Source: Hyposmocoma kahamanoa
Taxonomy: Eukaryota; Arthropoda; Insecta; Lepidoptera; Cosmopterigidae
Direction: 5' to 3'
NCBI RefSeq assembly: GCF_003589595.1
Contig: NW_020653855.1
Span: 356,829 to 420,828 of the forward strand
Length of the DNA: 64,000 nucleotides
In this document: one piece after another, positions 12,401 to 24,400 of the stretch
Position numbering within the stretch: the first letter of the stretch is position 1
How the letters are laid out: every line of letters begins with the position of its first letter
Program-made: the position numbers and the translations under genes
Notes under the pieces: model-generated
The model's database searches: none
The model's input: only the letters and a program-made list of their open reading frames with translations
What the model was told of the DNA's origin: nothing

Positions 12401-15400
12401 AAATGTTGTAATTCACTCTCACCAATAATTTATATGTATCAATTTCTTTTTTATTATTATTTCTTTTTATCTCGTTTGTGGCGCTCAATTTTTAGGTTGA
12501 TAAAATTACTGTTCATAACTGTCAAAATATTTTAAAATCAGCTGTGACCTTGCAGCCGTGTTTGACACTGCGATACTCTTGCAGTCATTGGTCGCGGCAC
12601 TCGTGATGCGACAAAAATATGACGTCATGGTGCTCGCCATGTTAACTATTGTGATAAAATTTATAAATGCTGGTTTATCACTCGAATTTGATAGCTAAAT
12701 GTGGATATAATAGCTTTATCGCGGCGGCATATTACGAGGGCAGTTTAAACCATAACTGGTTTTGTTTCTCCCTGTGCAGGCAGTGGTAACAGAGTTCCTG
12801 ATATGTTTCGCCGAAGATTTGTTCGCGCAGGAACAGGGGGCGGACTCTGGACCGGATTCTCTGGAACAGGTAAATGTTATTGAATGTTTTATTTTTATTG
12901 AATACCACGATGTTTTTTCTACCACGATATTCATCTATTTTTCGAACAAACACCGACTGGACTGGATAAGAACCAGCGACTATTTTCCAACAAACACCGA
13001 CCGGACTGGAAAAGAACTAGCGACTATTGCCTCGTATCGTATCGACGTGGCTAACGCTCAGCGAACGAGTTACGGATTGAGCCGGCAGATCTTATAAATT
13101 TATCTATGTGCTTGTTGTTAAATGTTATAAAATGCAAAATATTTGTTTTTTAATCGACTTCAAAAAAGGAAGAGGTTTTCAATTCGATTGTTTTTTTCTG
13201 TATGTATGTTGCGCGATAACTCCGGTATTTGTGTACCGATTTTGATGATTCCTTTTTTGGTGGAATGAGGGTACCTCCATAATGGTCCCATTTAATTTTG
13301 AAGAAAATCATTCACCTCTAAGGGTGGCTGCTCACGCATGAAGATTCATTTTTATAAATAACGTCTAAATTTTATTATAAGGAGCAATTATTTTAATGGT
13401 TTATTTTGCTATTCTCCAATTCATGGCGTTTTTCTCTCTCAATATACTTTCAGTAGTGAGAACCGATTTTTATTATCTCCTGTGTCAAGTTCCGTATAGT
13501 GGCGAACTAGGGGATGAATCCGGGTTTGCGCACTTTCCGGTAACCGATTTCAATAAAACTTGGCAAATAGATGTAATTGTACGTACTTTTGAGGTCGGTT
13601 TTTTAGTACTCTGTGCTGAGATTATTATAATTATTAATACAAAGATCGAACACTCAGAAAAAATTACTGAAAAAAAAACAGAAAACCATTACTGTATTTT
13701 CTTAACTTTGATACTTGTTTATAGTTCCACGACCAAGACCGATGCGATCTCCAAATAGAGCTACGTGGCAACGAATCTTGTCGACGACCGAAGAGCTTGC
13801 CTCTGAATCCGCCGACAAAACTGCTGAGGTAACCAATTTCATCTTTACTTGTTCTACTTTTGAATAAAGTGTTTTGTGCGTCCAAGACTAACACAGCGAT
13901 GTAGGGGGCAGTTGATGTGACCGTCAGGATGGCTGGTCGCCTGTCGCATCTGGCACGGAGTGTATATTCAAGAACTGCTACGTATTTGCTGCCTTTGATA
14001 TATTCCGAGTGTGAGAAGTGCCAACGCCTGCCCTTTATATTATGGCAATAAAGCACTAAAAACTTTTGCTTTTTTAATTTAAACAGGCACTTCTTCGTAA
14101 AATTTTCAATCGGTTATATTTTTTTTAACTAATGTAGATAAGAAGCGTATACCTTTAATTCGTGCTAGTGGCAAATAGGTAGCAATTAATACATACTTAA
14201 CTTATAACTTATAATACATACTTCTGGAAAATCTGTTCCCTTCATGCTGAACAAAGTGGCGGCCAGCCGTCCTGACGTCAGAATGCCAATTCGAGGTCAA
14301 TTATTTTTTTAAATTTCTCAGAATATATCAAAGGTAGCAATTATTTAGAATAGGTAGCAATTCTTAAGTATACACTCAGGACCGTATTCTAGAACTCTAC
14401 TCAATGCTCAAGTCAGGACTTGAGTATGATTCAAAGCACTAGAAATCACACTCAAGTCCTTGCCATTAGGGTCGCATTTCCAGTGCTTGAAATCATACTC
14501 AAGTCTGCTCAAATCCTGACTTGAGCATTGAGTAGAGTTCTGGAATACGACCCTTAGTGCCAGATGCGACAGGCGACCAGCCATCCTGACGGTCACACAA
14601 TTGGTGACATTACTATTATTGCACAATATAGTCTTGTAATTTTTGAAGACGGAGCAAAATGGCAGTTCACAGCGTAAAAGTGTTGCCCGCTTGCGGACAG
14701 CTAGTGATTGCAGTCGATAAACATTCTATCGACTATCGACTAAATATTGGTCACACTTATGAAATACATAGCCGAACTTGTTTCATTTGAATCATTCTTA
14801 ACCCATTACTCATCCAATTACTGAGCAGATGTCCATTTAAATTGTCAATTTTTGTAAGTTCATACATAGATGAACTATATTTATGAAAAATACAAAGAGG
14901 AAACATATTGTAACGTTTTTCATTTTAATTCAATATATATATAATCAAATCCAGCTATTCTTGTTAAAATGTATATATATGGACACAGGGTTTCCCTAGT
15001 GTGGGGCTATGTTGAGTGTGTGCGTTATTGTTTGTTTCCATAGCCTGGAGGAAGCGCGTCGCCGCGGCGGCAAGTCAGTGCCGGCCACGACTTTGAGTCC
15101 CCGCCTGCCGCCGGCCGAGGGCGCCATCGCCGCCGCCGCCTCCGCCGGCACGCAGCTGCGTCCGCAGGGCGACGCCAAGCCCAAGTACATCGAGGTGCGT
15201 ACCCTACACGACCCCTCACATGTATCTGTAGCTGAGAGGTAAACAACCCTAAGTAATAGGATTTTTTTGCTACAGAGCGTTTTAAAAAGGATGAGGCTCT
15301 TAATTAGACACTTGAAATCAATCTTATGATCAAATAAAAAGCAAACGATATTAGGACTTTTGGGAAATGCCGGGGTAACACGAAAGGAAATGTCAGAATG

Positions 15401-18400
15401 TGGTCGATAGTCCACTTCACTTATTGCTAATGTTCACAGTTCAAGTTACTTTTATATACCTCACTGGCGCGGCGCACGGTGCGTTATAGTTTGTGGTTTC
15501 CGACTATTGGCGGAAACGTGAATGACGTTTAGGGCTGCGCACACAGACTTATGTCTTTTACCGTTGCGTGTTTTTTTAGCATTCTAAAAGCAATGCTTGT
15601 CTAAATATAAACTCCAAAATATGAAGTTAAGAGAGTAGATACTAACCTCAGTTCGAATTCACATTATTTTCCCGTACTAATACGATTAATTTTGCTTGCC
15701 TCGCGCGGCAGGGACACCGGCTTTATTTGACAATTTATTTTCTTACAAACTTCTAAATAGAACACGTATATTAAAAAAAATCTTTGGTATATATTAAGTA
15801 CCTATTGAATGCAGCGGATTTTTAGGAATCGTGTTGTCACACCGCATACTTAACGGTGTTTATCCTCAATTGTACTTGTACCAGCCACAGACGTGCCAGA
15901 ATGTCTAACCCTCTTCCGACATTCAGGCACGTGTTGGTGCAAGCAAAGTTACAATCATGCCTTGTGAATCAGCATAGAACACACGTACCAAATTAGTATA
16001 AGTAGCTCATACAAAATGTAAACCTCAATCAATCAATCAGAATCAGTCCGTCAGTCAGTAGGCATTCAGTATTCAGAAAACAGTCATTAAATATCTACGA
16101 CTCATATTTTATTTTATACAATGTAACATGGTAAAGTGGTGACCCCGACGTGATGTGGTGACCACCAACGCCTTTCACCTGCGACATGGTAAAGTACTAT
16201 ATATTTTTTCCAAAGTGAACGAGTCAACACTTTCCCTGTTATGCGGAACTAACCAAAGCCATTTGTACAGACTCTTGAGGTCCTTTGAATGCCACCTACA
16301 AATGTAACGGCGCGCATTTGCCATTATGTTAAATACACTGGGTAAACAAGCCTCTGACTTACGACCTCAGTGATCATCCAAAGGGCACTACGGGCGCTGG
16401 ATAAGAAGGTCCCGAGTTCGAATCCCGACAGGACCAATTTGCGAAATAATTGGTTCTCATCTAGATATTTTATCTATCACCAAGAAGTGATGCGAACATT
16501 ACTTGCGTTTCGGTTTTGAAGAGTAAAGGTCAACTTATGTCTCAGGGTGACAAGCGCAGTGGTAGTGTCCCTCATATCTTTTCCTTTGAAGGCTCTGAGT
16601 GACACCGAAACTGTTATGGGCAGGCGTGTCGTTTACCACCATGCGCACGGCTTGTTCGTGCCGTCATTTGGTATTATGAAATTAAAAAAACAACCGATCT
16701 ACTGCCGCTCTGGTAGTTAATAGCGTCATTCGAAAGTTTATTACACAGAATTTGCTTCATAATTGTTAGGCTCCTAAGGGACGTCAAATAAAAGTGGATT
16801 ATATTGACAAAAGCACTGGTATATTCGCCGTCTCAATCTTGCACGTACTGGTTTATATAAATAAATGTATAGGGGTCGACTGTCACCGGTGGCTCTCGAT
16901 AAGGCGAATGCCGCTCCGCGTATAGAACCGGTTCGCAACAATAATCCTCCTATTACAGTTACTCTCTTTTTCCAGGTCGGTTCAGGCCCGAACAATCTGC
17001 CGCAATACCACACAGTGTTGGATCTTCCACTGTCCGGTAAGAACAATTTCGAATACACCCCAACCCTCGTGATATTAATACGAAAAGGCATCCCAGTTAT
17101 CGAATAACAATTACCTGTACAGTTAGCGTGGTAATTATCTGAACGGTTAAAAGAAAAAAATCCTTCGATCCGGGCGGATTCGACCCGACGTCTTCTAGCA
17201 TACTGTGCCTGAAGCTATACCAACTAAGCCACGGAACGAACCAGTTGACCTCACGAGCTTTTCTATGTGCTTGCGACGTATCTTTGTATTTGGTTTTTCA
17301 ACGACTTTTTAGCCGTAGCGCCATCTATGAGAAATCTATGGTGTTTCGTCACCCAGTTAGATACCATGACTATGTTCAATTAAAAGAGGACAGATATTAT
17401 ATTTTCTTATGATAATGGGTTCCAGGCGCGAAACGCGGCCTAAAGAGATCACCGTCGGGCTGGCGCGGGCTGTTCTCGCGCAGCAACAAGCAGCAGCGGC
17501 CGCGCAGCGCACGCGCAGTGCCCAGCGCGCCCATCGCGCTGCCCGTCGCTTGCCCCGCCGAGGTCAGTCTATACGCGTCTCTTGAAAACAGAGCCAACGG
17601 CCAATGTGTGACATGGCCCAGTCCCGTATCTTTCTACATTCGTTTTGATCATAGTGACCCTCCCTACCGACCCTAGACTAGAAGAAGAGTAGGGTATACG
17701 AGAAGGGCACTATAACCCGTGTGCGCACAGGAACCTTATAAGTACAGGTTCTGACCCCGGATCAGCCAGTGTACAGGGTTGACGTGGCCCAGTCAATGCT
17801 TGCAGACAGCACGCCTGCTTTACTAGTATCCACAGTTTCTTAATGCAATTGGTTTGTTAACGCACTTACATTTGTAAGCCGTGTTTTTAAAAATAATCTT
17901 ATTCTAGCCAAATTCGATGCAGAATAAATGTCGACAAACTAAAACGTGATTGAAAATGTGATTTTTAGGATTTTCACCTCAGATTATGGTTTAGCTGGTT
18001 TAGCTACATACTTTGGGATCAGAGCAATGTATGTGTTGTTGTCTAATATTTATTTAAAAATATATCTTCGCCTTACTTTCTCGAACTCGTATCTTAAAGC
18101 ACAAAGTTACTAAAATGCAAAAAATGGATTGTATATAGTAATTTTGCAGGCTGATTTAACATCATATTCACACACTGGCTTTTACCTATTATTAAACTAA
18201 TGCCTCCAAATGAACACCCTTGATAAGAAATTTAAAATAAATAGAAAGTTTTGCCGTCTCCTGAATAGTGATTTCTTTATAAGACACGAGTTTGAGAAAG
18301 TAAGGCATATCGATATACCTGAACTGTTTTTGGGATAGTTGTTTGTCTACTTCACACTTCAAGCTGGAAATATAGTTTGACGCAATATTTCCCAATAACA

Positions 18401-21400
18401 ATAAATTAATACTTACAATTCCAGGACATAATTATACCAGGACTTCGGCCAGTAAAATCGTGTGAATCTCTAGCTTCAGATTCGGACACTCTCGCGCCAC
18501 TAGCTGAGAGAGCCAGCGCCCCTTTGAAACATCACACTAGGTAAGTAAAATCGTCTGCAGATGCAGACGTTTGGGCCATATAATATACTATGTATAGCTG
18601 TAGACATTTTCAATAATAATATTATAAATGCGAAAGTAACTCTTGTCTGTTACGCTTTCACGCCTTTACGGTATCGTTTTATTAAATTTGACCAACTTCT
18701 GCTGTCCCGATTTTTTGTCCCATACAATGAACATCCTTATAAAAAGCTGAGTCTATCAACATTAAAAAAAGTCCATTTTATTCATTGACTTACAAATAAA
18801 TGGACGACGGGTCTAATACAAAAACCACGAAAAAAATGTCCCAAGTCAACCTATTCGAAATTTAAATTGTAATGTCATCGCAGTATCGCGCTGTCAGTCG
18901 AACAAATGAAGACTAAAGCGGAGTTTGGCGCTCTGTATACGATTTTAGCGCCTTACAAGTGCGGACACTTTTTAGCNNNNNNNNNNNNNNNNNNNNNNNN
19001 NNNNNNNNNNNNNNNNNNNNNNNNNNNNNNNNNNNNNNNNNNNNNNNNNNNNNNNNNNNNNNNNNNNNNNNNNNNNNNNNNNNNNNNNNNNNNNNNNNNN
19101 NNNNNNNNNNNNNNNNNNNNNNNNNNNNNNNNNNNNNNNNNNNNNNNNNNNNNNNNNNNNNNNNNNNNNNNNNNNNNNNNNNNNNNNNNNNNNNNNNNNN
19201 NNNNNNNNNNNNNNNNNNNNNNNNNNNNNNNNNNNNNNNNNNNNNNNNNNNNNNNNNNNNNNNNNNNNNNNNNNNNNNNNNNNNNNNNNNNNNNNNNNNN
19301 NNNNNNNNNNNNNNNNNNNNNNNNNNNNNNNNNNNNNNNNNNNNNNNNNNNNNNNNNNNNNNNNNNNNNNNNNNNNTGAGAACCGATTTTTATTATCTCC
19401 TGTGTCAAGTTCCGTATAGTGGCGAAATAGGGGATGAATCCGGGTTTGCGCACTTTCCGGTAACCGATTTCAGTAAAACTTGGCAATAGATGTAATTCTA
19501 CGTACTTTTGAGGTCGGTTTTTTTTAGTACTCTGTACTGAGATTATTAAAATAAGTATCTATTACACTGACATTGTAACGAAATCTTTTTCAATAATATT
19601 ATTTTTAAACATTTTTCAGATCATCTTCATGCGACTCGTACTTCGAACCGTGGCAAGCGGAATTGGCAGACATGAGACTTCGTTTGTCGCCGCAAGAACG
19701 AGATCATCACATGTTCAGCGAAGAGGACGACACCGCCTTACACACTATACAATATCAGGTATTTATTTTCGCTATATAATCTATTTCTATCATTGAGTAT
19801 ACAACAAGAAATAGAGACACGAAATAAGGGCCATCCATCCCTGGCATCTCATCAAGCCAATGGACCTTAAATCAATTTTAAATATCAATTCTCGTTTGCG
19901 ATGAAATCACAAATGAGAAAACTGAAATAGTACAGCGCCAGCAACTGACCTGTCTGTACGTCTCCGTATATTCCAAAAATATTCTGTATTTATTGTAATG
20001 ATAGTTTCTCTGGGGGAGGCTGTTCCATTCGATGATGTGGGATAAACAGCAAAATATCTAATTACAAAACAAACGGCATCACATTTCATCGGTAATTAAA
20101 TCTAATACAGCCCATGTTTTTTTTGTATGTATGTTACGCGATAACTCTGAATTTGTAAACCGATTTTGATGATACTTTTTTTTGTTGGAAAGAGGGTACC
20201 TCAATTGTAGTCCCATTTAAATTTGAAGAAAGTGTTTCACCTCTAAGGGTGGCAAACTAGGGGATAAATGACTTTTGAGGTCGGCTTTTTTAGTACTCTG
20301 TACTGATATTGTTATTTTATTTATTCAAAGACACTTTGGGGCTCAGATTCTAAATCGCAAATTTCTGCAGGACAAAAATGTTATTAATAATTTTTAAATT
20401 AAATAACCTTTCATGGCAGGGCGACTCCCTTTGCTCGACGCCACCGGAATCCGGATTGTGCAGCGCTGAACCCAGTCCCAGAAGGAATTTGAGAGTTGAT
20501 ATCGAGGCTGCTTCGGATATGGCAGACAGGTACTGTAACTGGAGATAGCAATGTACACGAGTATATGTTATTTACCTTAGCTCCTAGTGGTAAATATAAA
20601 AACAAACGGCAAATAATCAAAATTAAATATGTTCATGGACATATCGTCGATGTTTTGTAGATTTTTTTTTCTGGGGAGCATGTTTTATGTTATAGTGACT
20701 GTTTTAAAATGTTCACGTCCTGTTTTAAAATTCAATCTTGTTTTTAAGCTTCAAAATTGTATTTAAAACGGGACGCACAATATATACTGCTGTCCACTAA
20801 CTAAAACGTGGCAAAGTGACAAATGGTCAAATATCCGTTTTAAATAGCATAAGATGGAACACAAAATTCACTTTTAAAAACAGTTAAAATTAGTTAACGT
20901 GTGCGGCTTATCGGGACTTACCTTAACGGTGCATATCTGAAATATCATTAAACAATTTCAATACTCTAAAACTGGGTTATGGTTTTTTATATCTCAAAAA
21001 TATTTTGTCGCATAGCCGCGTTTTAAGTAGGTCTGTAGTTCTTTGGATCTGTTTTCTTACCTTTTTTATATATGGGAATTATTTTTGCTATTTTCAGTTG
21101 TTCTGGAAAACCCCCCTGAATGTAGCACTCATTGTAGAACTTAGAAAGTGGTTCTGCCAGGATGTCCACATTATCTTGAATAACCGTATAGGCATTTCGT
21201 CATAGCCAGTTGATTTTTTTCTCTCCATCTTCCTGAAAATTGTTCGTACCTCACACGTAGCAATTTGTGTCCAATTCATGTCTTTGTTAATAAAATGTAT
21301 GTTACTGGAAAGCAAGGAATTAACCCAAGCTCAGACGAAATAGAAGCACTTCCAAAATTAAACAAATCAGAAAAAATTTCAACAATTTCTTGTTCGTTTA

Positions 21401-24400
21401 CAACAGTCTTATCACCGACTTGTAACATAATTTTTTCTCTATCTTTAGTAACCACGTTGTTTCTGTGCTTATTAACTACCCCCAGAGTGAATACACGCAC
21501 CATTAATATTTTCACTTAAAAGCGATACTTACGAAGTAGTTATTTTTGATACAAGTTCGGAAAGTTAGTTATTATTCGCGAGCCTCGAGGCTTCTTGGCC
21601 CGAGGCGAGGGACAAGACTCGAGACAAGTGAAAATGACAAGTCCTTACGTTTATCAAATGACGTTTTTTAATACATTTGCGAAAAAACTGCATTGAAAGT
21701 AAAATAAAACAGTATTTAAAAAAAAACTCATTTTATTTCTCAAACTCAACTCAACTCAACTGTTGCCAGTATTCAGCCACATTAAAATTACTATTTTAGT
21801 GGCGCTGCGCGCAGCGGTCTCGCGTAACACTCACCTCCGGTCATTGTTAATACGCAATCAGCCATCTTTATGGAAAATATTTTGGTATTTTTAAATGTAA
21901 CCCGTTGTTTTATAAAACACCTATGCAATTTAAACAAATAAGATGTTTGAAAGTAAATATAATTTTTAATGACGAATGACTTGCGTCACAAAGCACATAA
22001 ATATCAATTAAATATACAACCTCTTTAGTTCTATGTTTAAGACTTGAAACAACAGTAAATAAAAAAATGTTAAAGTAAATAGCACTAGTGCGAAAAGTCC
22101 AACTTTCGGCTTTTGTGAGCAACTGTATTAAAAATAATTTATCTCTTATGAACTGTCACAGGTATCATCTTAGAAAACAATTGTAATTGGCTCAGAACCG
22201 GTAACATTATTAATTTTGACGGTGACTGTACTACCCGATCAGTAGGCAATACCCATACAATGTAATCATTTCTTGCCCGTAGTTCTGCTGGTAGAACCAC
22301 GGATAAAAAACATTGCCCTTGGTAATACTAGCAGCTCTACATTAAAGTCGTTCGCTTTCCAGGAAGCGCACCGCGCTGGAGGAGCAGATCGCGTCCATCA
22401 GCTACATCGACGGGGACTCGCCGCGCGCCAAGCCGCCCGAGAAGAGGCAGTGCGAAGCGCGCGCGCACAGCCCGCCGCACAAGGACATCGCCAAGCGGTG
22501 AGGCCAACGGCTAGGGACTGTCCGAGGTGGACCGTGTGAGCGGGCCATTACACTAAGCCTCGGTCACACGACTCGATTACAAGCGGATAGACAGCGGGGT
22601 GTTCACGCGATATATATTCGTGCGCTTAAAAGACGGATAGTATTCACACACGCAATCGCCCTGAGAACACGTTGCACTTTTGAAAAATCGTTGTCCACAG
22701 AAGGTGCGCTGGTCATTTTGTATTTATAAAATTATGCGTGCCCTCATTCCAAAAGATACTTCAATACTGGACGCCGCTTGTTAAATGACTATTCGATAAA
22801 AACCATACGACTTCATACATTAATATTATGCGCCACTGCACACCGAATACGTTAAAGTTCATTCGATTTCCTTGACAAGCCCGTTGCGTATTCGATAAGC
22901 GTACATCACAAATAACCAAATAATAATGTTGTTTCAGATTATGTAAAGATCGCGATAGCCCGTTGGCGTCACTCGCCGACTTCCAAACGTCTCTTGGCAG
23001 CGTGAAACTCAGGTAAATACAACGCAGGACAATAACAAATAAATGCATCACAAGACAATAACAATACATTTTAATAATATAGAACTGTAGCTAATTTCAT
23101 TGTAGACCACATTGTTACTACATTTTCTGGTTTAAGTTATAAGCTTGTCTTATTTTTAACTTTGACCACCTTGGTTCGGCGAGGAGGTTCTGGACTTGAA
23201 TACCGTTATATATTTTTTTTTACTAAAGTGGATGTGAGCTGGGTGTTTCTGACTTGTAAGAAATCATTGACAAAACATGATATTTCAAATTGATGATTTT
23301 ACACAACAATTCGAACCACTTTTGAATACAAAGAAATAACTATAAACGTGAAAAAAAATTACTTGCAAATTGTTATCATAGCCATATTATACCTCATCAT
23401 CGACATACCAGACCAGATGTTTGTAGCAGCGGTAGAGCGCCTTGTCCACCTTACCTATAAGACTTGTCACTTATGTCTCACGGTGACGGGCGCAGTGGCA
23501 GTGTCCCTCAGATTTTGCGATTTAAAGCTCTGAGTGACACTACTGCTATATACAACATATCACTTAATACCAGGCGTCCTGCAGTTCGTTCCATCCACCG
23601 TGATCTTGCGCAACTCTGGTTTATATATGGCCCACCTCAGATACCTACTGGAACTTCAGTTGATTATGTAGGCAAGCTTATAGCTACAATAGTCTAATAT
23701 GACAATAGTAATTTAATTAGTTAAAATCTTTTTGAAAATTTGTTGTTCTCGTAGCAATGTACTTTAGATTTTGGAGATTGTAGATTGATTTTTCGTTCTT
23801 TTAATACTTGAATGATATTTAAATCTGCACGTTGGTACTTGGATTAGTACTATTTACTATTATGTCGAACACAATGAACTATTAAAGACAAATCTAAAAG
23901 TGGAACCTGAAATGAGATAAACACCAAAATTCTGCCTTCGACTTATATTACCATAAAAGGGAGCACTACGAAAATCAGAGAGATAACAAATTAATTCAAC
24001 AATAAACTCAATCTGCAATCTCCAAAAAACTAATAAAATAAATATGACAAATTTCAAGCTCCTACTAACAATTTCCAGGGATAGAAACTCGCCGCGCAAA
24101 ACAAAAAACAGCTCTCGATACAGTGGTCTACACCACCCGATTGACAGTATAACTGTCAATAATGTCAATACTATCAATAATACAAACTCACGACTTAGTT
24201 GGCACGGTAAAGACGGACATTCCACATTGATAAAGATTGACTGGCCTATTGAGAACAGTTCTGTAAGTAACTTGACGACTAGCACATTGAACTCCAGTCC
24301 TGTAACACCGGCTACCCCAAATTATGAGACTCTAGAAAGTGATTCGGAAGATAATAAACATACGATTAAAATTGAAAACAGCTGCGAAAATTGTACGCAA

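Noticed and set aside
15009..15415. Three overlapping frames around 15.0-15.4 kb (77 to 139 codons)
   Set aside because: They arise from the GC-rich exon j; only the frame in phase with the neighbouring exons is coding, and the minus-strand reading is antisense of it.
16030..16080. Tandem tcagtcag words considered as a CRISPR-like or satellite array
   Set aside because: Too short, irregular spacing, in a eukaryotic intron; simple-sequence part of the LTR-like segment.
23860..24285. 141-codon minus-strand frame opposite the start of the giant GAP exon
   Set aside because: It is a shadow of the plus-strand intron and exon; the plus frame has correct splice phase and protein-like composition.
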